Shown: positions 35,837 through 45,399 of the stretch, piece by piece
Numbering within the stretch: the first letter of the stretch is position 1
Layout: each line of letters starts with the position of its first letter
Origin: Silanimonas sp.
Lineage (GTDB): Bacteria > Pseudomonadota > Gammaproteobacteria > Xanthomonadales > Xanthomonadaceae
Assembly: GCF_027530345.1 (NCBI RefSeq)
Contig: NZ_JAPZQK010000002.1
Coordinates: 124,001-188,000 of the forward strand
DNA length: 64,000 nucleotides
Direction of reading: 5' to 3'
Program-made: the position numbers and the translations under genes
The notes under the pieces: model-generated
Told to the model about the DNA's origin: nothing
Database searches by the model: none
Seen by the model: the letters and a program-made list of their open reading frames with translations, nothing else

Positions 35837-37672
35837 TCAATCGCCCAGCCAACGCTGGGCGAAGGGTTCAAGGTCCAGCGCCCGGTCGAACAGGTAGCCC
35901 TGGGCCACAGTCGCGCCCAGCGACACCAGCAAGGCGCGCTGCGCTTCGGTCTCCACGCCTTCCGCCACCACGTCGAGGCCTAGGTGGGTGGCGAGGCCGA
36001 GCAGGCCGCCCACGACGGCCTGCGCCCTCGCATCGTCGGCGCAGCGCAGGCAGAAGCTGCGATCGATCTTCAGGCCATGGAGCGGAAGGTCGATCAGGTG
36101 GGTGAGCGAAGCGAAGCCGGTGCCGAAATCATCGAGCGACACCGGGATGCCCATCTCGGCGAGGTAGCGCAAGGTCGATGCCGCATCTTCGCCGCTGGAG
36201 AACAGGGTGTTCTCGGTGATCTCGCAGACCAGCAGGCCCTCCACGCCGTAGGCCCGCGCGGTGTCGCGCAGCTCTTCCACGAAGCCCGGCGACTGCAGCT
36301 GCACCGGCGAGAAATTCACGTGCAGCTGGAAGCCAGGGCGGCGTTCGAGCAGCGACGTCTCACGCGCCCAGGCGAACAGCTCGCGCAGCAGGCCCATGTG
36401 CACCTGCGCGATCAATCCGCTGTCCTCAAGCAGGGGCACGAAGTCGGACGGCGGCACGTCGCGACCCTCGCGCGGCCAGCGCATCAGCGCCTCGGCGCCG
36501 ACGGCGCGTCCCGACACGAGGTCGACAATGGGTTGCAGACGGAAGGTGAACTCGCGGGCGTCCGCAGCGCGCCGGACATCCCGCTCGAGCTCGAGCGAGC
36601 TCTGCAGTTCGTTGCGCACGTCGGGCCAGACCACTTCGACGCGCCCGCGGCCCTTGCGCGCTGCGCTGAACGCCGCGGTGAGCGCATCGCGCAGCAGGCG
36701 ATCGGCGTCGGGCTCGGCGCGCGCGCCGGGGACGATGCCCACCGCGGTGCTGAATTCCAACGTGTCGCCGTCGGGCGCCGCCATCGGCAGCGCGAGCGCG
36801 CGCTGCAGGCGCCCCGCGAGGCGCGTGGCCAGGCCCTGCGCGCGATCCCCGGACACCCACAGCGCGAAGGTGTCATCGGCGATGCGGCCACAGCGGGCGG
36901 CCGGCACCATCTGGCCGATGCGCGCCGCGCCCTCGGCCATCACGCTGTCGGCGAAATTGCCGCCATAGCGGTGCGCCAGACTGCGCAAGCGCTCAAGGTC
37001 GAGGGCGAGCACGGCGAGGTCGTGGCCCGCGGGCAACTCGGCGACGGCATGAGCGAGGCGGTCGATGAAGAGGCTTCGGCCGGCCAGGCCGGTGGCGGCA
37101 TCGAACAGCAGTTGCCGCTTGCGCTCGTCTTCCGCCGCAGCCATGCGCAGGCGGTCGTGCCGCTGCGACAGGATGCCGGAGAGCGAGGTAACGAACAGGC
37201 GCTCGGCGCCGCTCCAACGCCGTGCCGGCCCCAGATGCTCCAAGCAGAGCACGCCGACGATCTCGCCGAATTCGCAAATCGGAACGTCGAGGATGGCCCC
37301 GATGCCGAGCGGCTTCAGGTAGCCCTCGGCGAGCTCGATGGTGCGCGGATCGTGCTGCGCGTCCTCGGCGGCCAGCACCAGCAGGCCTTCGATGGCCTGG
37401 AAGTAGGCCGGTGCCGCATCGCAGGCCAGTTCGGTCTCGGGGGCGAGCACGCCCTGCCCTTGCACGAACATCGCGCCGCAGCGGATCGACCGGCGCCCGG
37501 GCGTCAACGCCCACAGGCTGGCCCGCGCCACACCGAGCGTCTCCGCCGTGATGGCCAGCAGCCGGCCCGGCACGTCCTCCTCATCGCGCTGCGCCAGACG
37601 GTGCAGCGCCTTCAGAGCGGCTTCGAAGGCCGGCGGTGGCTGGTCGAGCGTCAGCATGTCGGGGGCGTTCAT
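35837..37672 (-). CDS. GAF - degenerate GGDEF - EAL protein (likely c-di-GMP phosphodiesterase)
   Basis: The 611-residue cytoplasmic protein has an N-terminal GAF-type sensor (about 30-175), a GGDEF-like domain (about 185-345) whose active-site loop reads RIADDTF and so is unlikely to make c-di-GMP, and an EAL domain (about 360-605). The EAL part has [43 protein letters not shown] and EGVET, so phosphodiesterase activity is expected. The GAF ligand is unknown. The ATG shares its last base with the stop of the upstream rlmI gene, so translation is coupled. Confidence 0.9.
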   Translation of the reverse strand: MNAPDMLTLDQPPPAFEAALKALHRLAQRDEEDVPGRLLAITAETLGVARASLWALTPGRRSIRCGAMFVQGQGVLAPETELACDAAPAYFQAIEGLLVLAAEDAQHDPRTIELAEGYLKPLGIGAILDVPICEFGEIVGVLCLEHLGPARRWSGAERLFVTSLSGILSQRHDRLRMAAAEDERKRQLLFDAATGLAGRSLFIDRLAHAVAELPAGHDLAVLALDLERLRSLAHRYGGNFADSVMAEGAARIGQMVPAARCGRIADDTFALWVSGDRAQGLATRLAGRLQRALALPMAAPDGDTLEFSTAVGIVPGARAEPDADRLLRDALTAAFSAARKGRGRVEVVWPDVRNELQSSLELERDVRRAADAREFTFRLQPIVDLVSGRAVGAEALMRWPREGRDVPPSDFVPLLEDSGLIAQVHMGLLRELFAWARETSLLERRPGFQLHVNFSPVQLQSPGFVEELRDTARAYGVEGLLVCEITENTLFSSGEDAASTLRYLAEMGIPVSLDDFGTGFASLTHLIDLPLHGLKIDRSFCLRCADDARAQAVVGGLLGLATHLGLDVVAEGVETEAQRALLVSLGATVAQGYLFDRALDLEPFAQRWLGD

Positions 37673-38865
37673 CAGGCCGGGAGGATGCGGAACAGTGCGC
37701 CTTTCAGGTACTCGGTTTCCGGGATGGCCGGATGGACGGGGTGGTCCGGCCCCTGCGCGAGGAATTCCAGCAGTTGCGCCTGCCGGTCGAGATGCCTCGC
37801 CCCGGCCTGCACCGCCTCGACGAGCGCGCTGCGCGGGAAGTGGTGGCTGCAGGAGCAGGCCACGAGCAGGCCATCCTTCGAGAGCACCTGCATGGCGGCC
37901 TCGAAGATGCGCCGGTAGGCCAGCGCCCCTTCCTTGAAATCCTTCTTGCGCTTCACGAAGGCCGGCGGATCGACGATCACCACGTCCCAGCGGCGGCGCT
38001 CGGCGCGCGCAGCCTTGAGGAAATCGAAGGCGTCCATGGCCTGGGCCGTGACGCGATCACCCAAGCCGTTGCGCTCGGCGTTGGCCTGCACGGCTTGCAC
38101 CGCACGGCCCGACACGTCGACGCAATCCGCGCTGGCCGCACCGTCGGCGACGGCGCGCAGGCCCCAGCCGCCGGCGAAGCTGAAGAGGTCGAGCACGCTC
38201 GCCCCTTTCAGCCAGGGCGCAAGGCGATCGCGGTTGCTGCGCTGGTCGTAGAACCAGCCGGTCTTCTGGCCTTCGATGACGTCGGCGGCGAAACGCAAGG
38301 CGCCCTCGCGCACTTCCACCGGCCCCTCGACGGGCATGCCGACCACGCGCACCTCATTGCCGAGGCCTTCGATGGCGCGGGCACTGCTGTCGTTCTTCCA
38401 GACGATGCTGCGCGGCTTCAAGACTTTGTCGAGCGCATCGGTGATCTCGTCCTGCAGGCGATCCATGCCGGCCGTGGTGGCCTGGGCCACCAGCACGTCG
38501 CCGAAGCGGTCGACGGTGAGGCCCGGCAGGCCGTCGCTTTCGCCGAACACCAGGCGATAGAACGGGTCGGCGTAGCGGCGCTCGCGCAGGGCCAGCGCCA
38601 CGTTGAGCCGGTGCACGAACAGCGAGCGGTCGAGCGCGTGGCCGCCGCGGTCGACGAGCCGCGCGGCGATCAGCGTATTCGGATGGGCGTAGCCGCTGCC
38701 CAGCGTCTTGCCTGCACCGTCGATCAGCATCACCGGCTGGCCGGGCTGCAGCGCCGTCAGCGGGGTGCGCGCGACATCCACTTCATTGCTGAAGACCCAC
38801 AGGTGCCCGGCACGCAGGCGGCGCTCTTCGCCCTTCTTCAGCACCAGCGGTGCGACATCGCTCAT
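37672..38865 (-). CDS. rlmI: RlmI-type 23S rRNA (cytosine-5) methyltransferase
   Basis: SAM-dependent methyltransferase, 397 residues. An N-terminal PUA-type RNA-binding domain (about 5-85, with HLWVFSNEV) is followed by an EEHEY-like linker and a Rossmann methyltransferase domain: VLDLFSFAGGWGLRA (motif I, about 223-237), VIVDPPAFVK (motif IV, about 296-305) and SCSHHF near the end. RlmI methylates C1962 of 23S rRNA in E. coli. ATG 38865 is supported by GAGGAG six bases upstream; the TTG two codons earlier would abut that site. The GAGGAG itself overlaps the stop of the TerC-type gene. Confidence 0.9.
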   Translation of the reverse strand: MSDVAPLVLKKGEERRLRAGHLWVFSNEVDVARTPLTALQPGQPVMLIDGAGKTLGSGYAHPNTLIAARLVDRGGHALDRSLFVHRLNVALALRERRYADPFYRLVFGESDGLPGLTVDRFGDVLVAQATTAGMDRLQDEITDALDKVLKPRSIVWKNDSSARAIEGLGNEVRVVGMPVEGPVEVREGALRFAADVIEGQKTGWFYDQRSNRDRLAPWLKGASVLDLFSFAGGWGLRAVADGAASADCVDVSGRAVQAVQANAERNGLGDRVTAQAMDAFDFLKAARAERRRWDVVIVDPPAFVKRKKDFKEGALAYRRIFEAAMQVLSKDGLLVACSCSHHFPRSALVEAVQAGARHLDRQAQLLEFLAQGPDHPVHPAIPETEYLKGALFRILPA

Positions 38866-38875
38866 CGACAACTCC

Positions 38876-39628
38876 TCAGCCGGCCAGACGCTTGCGTTCG
38901 GCCTTCTTCGCCTGGCGGTGGCGGGAAACCATGTTCAGGGCTTCGACGAGGCCCGAGAAGGCCATGGCGAAGTAAAGGAAACCACGCGGGATGTGATACC
39001 CGAAACCGTCGGCCACGAGGGCGGCACCGACGAGGATCAGGAAGGTCAGAGCCAGCATCTTCACCGTCGGATGCCGGTCGATGAAGTCGCCGATCGGGTT
39101 CGAGGCGAGGATCATCACGGCGACGGCGATGATGATCGCCGCCACCATGATGCCGGTCTGGTCGGCCGGCACCATGCCCACCGCCGTGATGACGGAATCG
39201 AGCGAGAACACGATGTCGATCACCGCGATCTGGGCGATCACCCAGCCGAAGACCGCCGAAGGCTTGGTGTCGATCTGCTCGGCGTCACTGTCGCCCTCCA
39301 CGGAATCGTGGATCTCCATCGTGCCCTTGACCAGCAGGAACAGGCCGCCGCCGATCAGCACGAGGTCGCGGATGGAGAACGCATGGCCGAACAGGGTGAA
39401 CAGCGACTGCTTCATGCCGGCGATCCACGCCAGCGTGAGCAACAGCAGGATGCGGGTGATGCAGGCCAGGGCGAGGCCAAACTTGCGCGCCTTCGGGCGC
39501 TGGTGCGGCGGCAGCTTGCTGACCGCGATGGAGATGAAAACGAGGTTGTCGACACCCAGGACGATCTCGAGGGTCGCGAGGGTCAGCAGCGCGATCCACA
39601 GTTCGGGGCTGGTCAGGAATTCGATCAT
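38876..39628 (-). CDS. TerC-family integral membrane protein
   Basis: Membrane protein of 250 residues with about seven helices. The TerC hallmarks LEIVLGVDNLVFISI (about 20-34) and IAVIDIVFSLDSVITAVGM (about 133-151) carry the paired Asp residues thought to bind metal. TerC proteins are linked to tellurite resistance and, more recently, to manganese export and loading of exported enzymes; substrate not decidable here. It is on the same strand as rlmI, which starts 10 bases on. Confidence 0.9.
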   Translation of the reverse strand: MIEFLTSPELWIALLTLATLEIVLGVDNLVFISIAVSKLPPHQRPKARKFGLALACITRILLLLTLAWIAGMKQSLFTLFGHAFSIRDLVLIGGGLFLLVKGTMEIHDSVEGDSDAEQIDTKPSAVFGWVIAQIAVIDIVFSLDSVITAVGMVPADQTGIMVAAIIIAVAVMILASNPIGDFIDRHPTVKMLALTFLILVGAALVADGFGYHIPRGFLYFAMAFSGLVEALNMVSRHRQAKKAERKRLAG

Positions 39629-39664
39629 CGGTACCGGTTCAGGAGAAGGAGAAGCGCTGCGGCA

Positions 39665-40048
39665 TCACAGCCAGCGAGGCAGCAGGATCAATCCCCAACA
39701 CAGCAGCACGTTGAGGTCGCACAGGAACACCGCGGCGGAGCCCATGTCCTTTGCGCGCTTGGCGAGCTCGTGCCACTCGCTGCCGAAGCGGTCGACCACC
39801 GCTTCGAGCGCCGAATTCAGCACCTCGACGATGAGCACCAGCATCAGGCAGCCGATCAGGATCGCCTGCTCCACGCCGTCCGCCCCCAGCCAGAAGCCCA
39901 GCGGGGCCAGCACCAGGAAGAGATAAACCTCGAGGCGGAACGAGCTTTCCAGCGTCCAGGCGGCACGGAGACCTTGCAGCGACCACGTCATCGCCCGCCA
40001 CACCTGGAAGGGGGTGCGCGGGGCGTGGCTGTCGATGCTGTCGGCCAT
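39665..40048 (-). CDS. dgkA: Diacylglycerol kinase
   Basis: Small trimeric membrane kinase that recycles diacylglycerol to phosphatidic acid. It is 127 residues with three helices. The active-site stretch EVLNSALEAVVDRFG (about 75-89), with the following ELAKRAKDMGSAAV, is diagnostic. It is located 36 bases before the TerC-family gene on the same strand. Confidence 0.94.
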   Translation of the reverse strand: MADSIDSHAPRTPFQVWRAMTWSLQGLRAAWTLESSFRLEVYLFLVLAPLGFWLGADGVEQAILIGCLMLVLIVEVLNSALEAVVDRFGSEWHELAKRAKDMGSAAVFLCDLNVLLCWGLILLPRWL

Positions 40049-40210
40049 GTCGCGCGCGGTCCGGATTCAAGGCGAAGTGAAGGCGCGGCAGTGTGCCACA
40101 GGGAGGGGGGGGCTGGCCGCCCCGCGGACGGGCAGGACCTCCGGCACTGACGGGGGATTAACCCCGCTTTGGCATGATGCGGCGGCCTCCCGCGTGTAGA
40201 AGGACGACCC

Positions 40211-40993
40211 ATGTTCGACCCCGAACGCCTGCTCAAGCAGGTGATGAATGAAGCCCTCAGCGGCAGCCTCGGCGGCAAGCAGCGCCGCCACAAATCGAGC
40301 TACGGCAGCAGCGGCCTTGGCGGGCTGGGTGGCCTGCTCGGCGGTTCGTCGGGCGGATCGTCCAGCGGATCGGGCGGCCTCGGCAGCCTGCTGGGCGGCA
40401 TACTGGGCAGCGGCAGCGGCCGTCGCAGCAGCGGCGGCCTGTCGACCGCCACGAAGGCCAAGATCGGCATGGGCGCGCTCGGCCTGGCGATTGCCGCCTA
40501 TGAACACTACAAGTCGAGCAACCAACCCGCTGCCACCGGCAGCGCGCCGCCCCCGCAGCCGATGCATGGAGGCACACCGCCTCCTCCGCCGCCGGCCGCT
40601 TCGTCCCCGCCACCGGCGCCGGGCGTCGCCGCGCCGTCGGACGCCGAGCGCGCCGTCGAAGCCATGCACCTGCTGCGCGCGATGATCTGCGCCGCCAATG
40701 CCGACGGCCTGATCGACGCCGACGAGCGCCAGCGCATCCTCGGCAGCGCCCGCGATGCCGGGCTCGACGCCGAGGACCTCGAGGCGCTGGAAGGCGAACT
40801 CGCCGCGCCGCTGACGGTGGCCCAGCTGGTCGCGCGGACGCGCCCGACGCAGCGGGAGCAGGTGTACGTCGCTTCCGTCATCGCGATCGGTCGCGACACC
40901 GAGCTCGAAGTCCGCTACCTCGACGACCTCGCGCAGCGCCTCGGACTCGACGCCGCCGCGCGCGAACAACTCCACGCCGAACTCGGCCTCTGA
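40211..40993 (+). CDS. DUF533/TerB-fold protein with glycine-rich N-terminus
   Basis: 260 residues. An N-terminal Gly/Ser-rich low-complexity stretch (about 28-75) leads to a possible membrane helix (about 82-96), a Pro-rich linker (about 105-140) and a C-terminal all-helical TerB-like domain (about 145-260, MICAANADGLIDADERQRIL). Proteins of this YebE/DUF533 type are conserved in proteobacteria without a firm function. It begins a two-gene plus-strand unit with the AIM24-type gene 24 bases downstream. Confidence 0.82.
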   Translation: MFDPERLLKQVMNEALSGSLGGKQRRHKSSYGSSGLGGLGGLLGGSSGGSSSGSGGLGSLLGGILGSGSGRRSSGGLSTATKAKIGMGALGLAIAAYEHYKSSNQPAATGSAPPPQPMHGGTPPPPPPAASSPPPAPGVAAPSDAERAVEAMHLLRAMICAANADGLIDADERQRILGSARDAGLDAEDLEALEGELAAPLTVAQLVARTRPTQREQVYVASVIAIGRDTELEVRYLDDLAQRLGLDAAAREQLHAELGL

Positions 40994-41017
40994 TTCCCCC
41001 CCGCACGGAGATTCGCC

Positions 41018-42022
41018 ATGCACCAGTGGTACCTCAGCTACAACGGCCAGCAGATGGGCCCGCTCGATACCGCCGCCGCCGTCGCGCAGGCCGCGAAGAA
41101 CCCGAACGGCCACTGCTGGCGCAACGGCTTCGCCGAGTGGGTGCCGATCGCCGCCTGCGCCGAGCTGCGCAGCGAGTCGGTGGCCGGCAACGTCACTTCG
41201 CCGCCGCCTCCGGCCTTTTCCGGCGGCCAGCGCGCCGACGTCATCGACTACAAGATCTATGGCGAGGACATGCAGTTCGTCGAGATCGAGCTTGACCCGG
41301 GCGAGTCGGCGGTCGCCGAGGCCGGCGCCATGATGTACAAGGACGCCGTCGTGCAGATGGAAACCGTCTTCGGTGACGGCAAGCAGGCCAGCGGCGGCTT
41401 CATGGACAAGCTGATGGGCGCCGGCAAGCGCCTCGTCACGGGCGAGTCGCTGTTCACCACGGTGTTCTCGCACGCTGGCGGCAGCGGCAAGGCCAAAGTC
41501 GCCTTCGCCGCGCCCTACCCCGGCACCATCGTGCCGATGACGCTGTCGAACTACGGCGGCCGCATCATCTGCCAGAAGGACAGTTTCCTCGCCGCGGCGC
41601 GCGGCGTCTCGATCGGCCTGCACTTCCAGCGCAAGGTGATGACGGCGCTGTTCGGCGGCGAAGGCTTCATCATGCAGAAGCTCGAGGGCGACGGCCTCGT
41701 CTTCGTGCACGCCGGCGGCACCATCATGGAGCGTCAGTTGGCTCCGGGCGAGCGCCTCGATGTCGACACCGGTTGCGTGGTCGCCTACACCGACGGCGTC
41801 AATTTCGACATCAAGTCGGTGGGCTCGGTGAAGTCGATGCTCTTCGGCGGCGAAGGCGTGTTCATGGCCACGCTGACCGGACCAGGCAAGGTGTGGATCC
41901 AGTCGCTGCCGTTCTCGCGCCTCGCCGGCCGCATGATGCAGGCGGCGATGAAGCCGGGGCGCGACGAGGGCTCGGTGCTCGGCGGCCTTGGCCAGGTGCT
42001 CGGCGGCGACAACAGATTCTGA
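41018..42022 (+). CDS. AIM24-family protein with N-terminal GYF_2 domain
   Basis: 334 residues with two parts. Residues 1-50 (WYLSYNGQQMGPLD... and WRNGFAEWVPI) match the GYF_2 pattern found at the start of many bacterial membrane-linked proteins. After a short Pro linker, residues about 70-320 match the AIM24/TIGR00266 beta-helix family, with EAGAMMYKD, VFSHAGGSGKAKVAFAAPYPG and HAGGTIMERQLAPGE. The function of bacterial AIM24 proteins is not known. It shares a likely transcript with the TerB-fold gene and ends at an intrinsic terminator. Confidence 0.85.
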   Translation: MHQWYLSYNGQQMGPLDTAAAVAQAAKNPNGHCWRNGFAEWVPIAACAELRSESVAGNVTSPPPPAFSGGQRADVIDYKIYGEDMQFVEIELDPGESAVAEAGAMMYKDAVVQMETVFGDGKQASGGFMDKLMGAGKRLVTGESLFTTVFSHAGGSGKAKVAFAAPYPGTIVPMTLSNYGGRIICQKDSFLAAARGVSIGLHFQRKVMTALFGGEGFIMQKLEGDGLVFVHAGGTIMERQLAPGERLDVDTGCVVAYTDGVNFDIKSVGSVKSMLFGGEGVFMATLTGPGKVWIQSLPFSRLAGRMMQAAMKPGRDEGSVLGGLGQVLGGDNRF

Positions 42023-42041
42023 TCGCGCAAGTCACCGCAGG

Positions 42042-42070
42042 AACGCCGGCCTCGCGCGGGCGTTTCTTTT
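42042..42070 (+). terminator. Probable intrinsic terminator after the AIM24-type gene
   Basis: AACGCC pairs with GGCGTT around a 10-base GC-rich loop region that can add further pairs, and TTTCTTTTCT follows. It lies 20 bases after the stop of the plus-strand gene, and only a few bases before the end of the convergent CBS gene. Confidence 0.7.
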
Positions 42071-42077
42071 CTCTGCT

Positions 42078-42506
42078 TCAGCTCGCGATGTAGGCCTGAA
42101 GCTGGCCGATTTCCTGCTGCTGCTCGGCAATCACGGTCTTCAGCAGATCACCGATGGAAACAACGCCCATCAGCGTGCCGTCCTCGACGACCGGCAGGTG
42201 GCGGAAGCGGTGGTCGCTCATCATCTGCATGCAATCGCGAGCCCGATGTTCCGGCGTCACCGTTTTCACCGGACTGGTCATGATGGTGCGCACCGGCGTG
42301 GTCGCCGATGCGCGCCCCTGGAGCACGATTTTCCGCGCGTAATCGCGCTCGGTCATGATGCCCACGAGGGCGCCGTGCTCCATCACCAGCACCGCGCCGA
42401 CGCCGCTTTCCGCCATGCGCCGGAGCGCGTCGAGCACCGGATCGTCCGGCCCGACCGTCACCAGCGGGGTGTCCTTGCCGTCGAGGATCTGTCGAACGCT
42501 GCGCAT
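42078..42506 (-). CDS. Tandem CBS-domain protein
   Basis: 142 residues made of two CBS motifs (about 8-65 and 73-130), the typical module that binds adenosine nucleotides and regulates other proteins. GALVGIMTERDYARKI ends the first motif and GTLMGVVSIGDLLKTVI the second. No catalytic domain is attached. ATG 42506 is preferred; an in-frame ATG at 42539 would add 11 residues. It is alone on the minus strand, with a 74-base gap from the glycosyltransferase gene. Confidence 0.9.
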   Translation of the reverse strand: MRSVRQILDGKDTPLVTVGPDDPVLDALRRMAESGVGAVLVMEHGALVGIMTERDYARKIVLQGRASATTPVRTIMTSPVKTVTPEHRARDCMQMMSDHRFRHLPVVEDGTLMGVVSIGDLLKTVIAEQQQEIGQLQAYIAS

Positions 42507-42580
42507 CGTCCTGGCTCCCGTCGTGGATGCCCCGATCATACGCCGGCGAGGGGCGCGCTCAAGCCACGCCGCCCTGCGGC

Positions 42581-43528
42581 TCAGGCGGCGGGGAGACGCG
42601 CCTCGTCGACGATGTACAGCGGCCGCTGCTTGGCTTCCAGGTACAGCCGGCCGAGGTACTCGCCGATGATGCCGAGCGCCATCAGCTGCAGGCCGCCGAG
42701 CAGGGCGATGACCACCATCAGGCTCGGCCAACCGGCCACCGGGTCGCCCCAGAGCAGGGTCCGCACGACGATCCATACGCCGAAGGCGAAGGCGGCCAGA
42801 GAACTGGCCAACCCGATATAGGTCGCGGCCCGTAGCGGCACCGTCGAGAAGCCGGTGATCCCCTCGAGCGCGAGGTTCCACAGCCGCCAGTAGTCAAACT
42901 TGCTGGCTCCGGCGAGGCGAGGCGCGCGTTCGTAATCGAAGGCCTCGGCACGGAAGCCCACCCAGGCGAACAGGCCCTTCATGAAGCGCTGCCGTTCGCG
43001 CAGGCCACGCAGGGCCTCGACGGCGCGCGGGCCGATCAAGCGGAAATCGCCGGTGTCGCGCGGGATGGGCGTGTCCGACAGCGCGTTGATGACGCGATAG
43101 AACGCGGCCGCGGTGGCCCGCTTCAGCAGTGGCTCCCCGTGACGTTCGGAGCGCCGTCCGAACACCACTTCGGCCCCGGCCCGCCAGCGCGCGACCATGG
43201 CTGGGACGAGCTCAGGCGGGTCCTGGCCATCCGCATCCAGCACCACGACGGCGGCGCCGGGTGGCACGTGGTCGAGGCCCGCGGTGAGGGCCAGTTCCTT
43301 GCCGAAATTGCGCGACAGCCGCAGGGCACCAACGCGCTCGGGGCAAGCGGCGACGAAGTCCGACAGCAGGGCCCACGTCCCGTCGCGGCTGCCGTCATCG
43401 ACGTACATCACGCGCACGCGCGGCCCCAGCGCTTCGGCCACCGCGAGCAGGCGCGGGTGCATGGCCGGCAGCGCCGCCTCTTCGTTGTGGGCGGCGACCA
43501 GCAGGACGAGATCGACGGTCGGCATCAT
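42581..43528 (-). CDS. Family 2 glycosyltransferase (GtrB/undecaprenyl-phosphate type)
   Basis: 315 residues. The GT-A domain has [19 protein letters not shown] (about 42-50), the metal-binding [10 protein letters not shown] (about 93-102) and the acceptor motif [14 protein letters not shown]. Two membrane helices near the C-terminus (about 228-255 and 265-288), with the closing [18 protein letters not shown], are typical of enzymes that load sugars onto undecaprenyl phosphate for export. The sugar is not identified, and no flippase or polymerase lies next to it. The ATG overlaps the mtgA stop (ATGA). Confidence 0.88.
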   Translation of the reverse strand: MMPTVDLVLLVAAHNEEAALPAMHPRLLAVAEALGPRVRVMYVDDGSRDGTWALLSDFVAACPERVGALRLSRNFGKELALTAGLDHVPPGAAVVVLDADGQDPPELVPAMVARWRAGAEVVFGRRSERHGEPLLKRATAAAFYRVINALSDTPIPRDTGDFRLIGPRAVEALRGLRERQRFMKGLFAWVGFRAEAFDYERAPRLAGASKFDYWRLWNLALEGITGFSTVPLRAATYIGLASSLAAFAFGVWIVVRTLLWGDPVAGWPSLMVVIALLGGLQLMALGIIGEYLGRLYLEAKQRPLYIVDEARLPAA

Positions 43529-44295
43529 CGCTCCAGCTTAGCGGGGTCGACGCCGGGCACGCCGCAGCAGGCCGCGAGGTAGTGCGGCCCATCGAGATTG
43601 CGCGCCTGCCGGGCGATCCACGCCGCACGGCGCTGCGCGTAGGGGCCCGGCGCCCCCACGCTGTAGCGCTTCGGGCTGGGCAGCACGGCGGCGAGCCGGG
43701 CGCTCTCGGCGGCATTCAGGCGCTGCGCCGGCTTGCCGAAATACGCCTGCGCGGCGGCTTCCGCCCCGTACACGCCATCGCCGAACTCGGCGATGTTCGC
43801 GTACACCTCGAGGATGCGCTGCTTCGGCCAGAACAGCTCGATCAGCAACGTGTACCAGGCCTCCAGCCCCTTGCGCAGCCAGCTGCGACCGTCCCAGAGA
43901 AACAGGTTCTTCGCCACCTGCTGGCTGATGGTGCTGGCACCGCGCATCGGTCGCCCGCGCGCGTTGTTTTCGAGCGCCTTGTCGATGGCGGCCAGGTCGA
44001 AGCCGGCATGCGACGGGAACTGCTGGTCCTCCGCCGCCACCAGGGCGATCGGCAGCTCGGGCGAGAGCGCGTCCCAGTCGGCCCATTCGTACCGCAAGGT
44101 GAAGCCGGCCTCGTCGCTCCCGAAGGCCTGCCACTGGCGGTCGAGCATGAAGGCGCTGGTCGGCGGGTCGATCACCCGCAAGGCCAGCACCTGCAAGGCC
44201 GTCACCACGACGAACAGCAGCGGCACGCCCCAGGCGATCCGGAACAGCCAGGCACGCCATCCCCGTCGTCCGCCGCGCCGTGCGTTCCGCCTCAT
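43525..44295 (-). CDS. mtgA: Monofunctional peptidoglycan transglycosylase MtgA
   Basis: Polymerises lipid II into glycan strands. It is 256 residues. A basic N-terminus and one membrane anchor (about 15-38) precede a GT51 domain with the catalytic Glu in [31 protein letters not shown] and [15 protein letters not shown]. The conserved final [13 protein letters not shown] is present. It is coupled to the downstream glycosyltransferase by an ATGA overlap, which suggests a shared role at the cell envelope. It is divergent from hslO. Confidence 0.95.
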   Translation of the reverse strand: MRRNARRGGRRGWRAWLFRIAWGVPLLFVVVTALQVLALRVIDPPTSAFMLDRQWQAFGSDEAGFTLRYEWADWDALSPELPIALVAAEDQQFPSHAGFDLAAIDKALENNARGRPMRGASTISQQVAKNLFLWDGRSWLRKGLEAWYTLLIELFWPKQRILEVYANIAEFGDGVYGAEAAAQAYFGKPAQRLNAAESARLAAVLPSPKRYSVGAPGPYAQRRAAWIARQARNLDGPHYLAACCGVPGVDPAKLER

Positions 44296-44379
44296 CGCCG
44301 CCCCCGCGCTACCATTCGCATCCCCGAATCCGACCGAGCGCGAAGCGTGGCGTCCCGACGCCGCGCTGTCCATGCACCG

Positions 44380-45270
44380 ATGGCGAATCCCGACACCCTC
44401 ACCCGTTTCCTGATCGAAGACACCGGCGTCCGCGGCGTGCTCGTCAGCCTCGACGCCACCTGGCAGGAGATCCGCGCGCGCGCCGATTACCCCGAGGCCG
44501 TCGGACACCTGCTCGGCGAGGCCGCCGCCGCCGCCGCGCTGTTCTGCGGACACGTCAAGGTCGACGGCCGTCTGAGCTTGCAGCTGCGCGGTACCGGCGC
44601 CCTGCGCACCCTGTTCGCAGAGTGCACTTCTCAGGGCACGCTGCGCGGCCTTGCCCGCCACGAGGGCGACCTGCCGGCCGTGCTCGGCCCGCGTGATTTC
44701 GGCGAGGGCTCGATGCTGGCCATTACCATCGAAACGCTGCCGCCCGGCCAGCGCGAGGTGCAGCGCTACCAGGGCCTGGTCGGGCTGCAGGAGGACACCC
44801 TGTCCGAGGCGCTGACCGCCTACTTCCGCCAGTCCGAGCAGTTGCCCACCGCCCTGCTGCTGGCCGCCGACGGGTCGCGTGCGGCGGGCCTGCTGTTGCA
44901 GCTGCTCCCCGATGCCGATCGCGAGGGGGACGGCTGGGCGCGGGTCGAAGCCCTGTTCGGCACCCTCGGCTCGGCGGAGTTGCTGGCCGGCCCCGACACC
45001 GACCTGCTCTGGCGCCTGTTCCACGAGGACGGCGTGCGGCTCCTGTCGGATCAGCCCCTGCGCTTCGCCTGCTCCTGTTCGCAGGCCCGGGTGGAGGACA
45101 TGCTGCGCGGCCTAGGCGAAACCGAGGCTCTGGCCGCCGCCGAGAGCGGTGAGGCGCAGATCCACTGCGAGTTCTGCGGCAAGGAATACCGGCTGGCGAA
45201 GGACGCGATCAGCGCGCTGTTCACCCCCCAGGCCCAGGCGAACGTCAGCGGCCCGAAGGGCCTGCAGTAG
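44380..45270 (+). CDS. hslO: Redox-regulated chaperone Hsp33
   Basis: Holdase chaperone activated by oxidation, 296 residues. The C-terminal zinc switch is intact: CSCS (about 231-234) and CEFC (about 265-268), spaced as in the family, so four thiols bind zinc when reduced. The body matches Hsp33 ([30 protein letters not shown]). ATG 44380 is the first in-frame start that gives the normal N-terminus. Confidence 0.95.
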   Translation: MANPDTLTRFLIEDTGVRGVLVSLDATWQEIRARADYPEAVGHLLGEAAAAAALFCGHVKVDGRLSLQLRGTGALRTLFAECTSQGTLRGLARHEGDLPAVLGPRDFGEGSMLAITIETLPPGQREVQRYQGLVGLQEDTLSEALTAYFRQSEQLPTALLLAADGSRAAGLLLQLLPDADREGDGWARVEALFGTLGSAELLAGPDTDLLWRLFHEDGVRLLSDQPLRFACSCSQARVEDMLRGLGETEALAAAESGEAQIHCEFCGKEYRLAKDAISALFTPQAQANVSGPKGLQ

Positions 45271-45327
45271 GCAGGCCCCGTGGGGCGTTCCGGCACCCCG
45301 CACCCCGAACCGACCGCGGCGGCACTG

Positions 45328-45355
45328 TTGTTAAAAGTGCGTAAAGTGATACCCT
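45328..45355 (+). promoter_or_regulatory. Possible sigma-70 promoter
   Basis: TTGTTA (45328-45333) and TACCCT (45350-45355) are separated by 16 bases in an A/T-richer patch between hslO and the following exported-protein gene. The match is moderate. The spacing to the gene (45 bases) is reasonable. Confidence 0.4.
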
Positions 45356-45399
45356 GCACGGCCGGGAACTCCTTGCCCGGTCGATAGTCCGACTTTCGC

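Noticed and set aside
40170-40190. Sigma-54-like TGGCA element upstream of the TerB-fold gene
   Set aside because: TTTGGCATGATGCGGC lacks the TTGCA part at the needed spacing.
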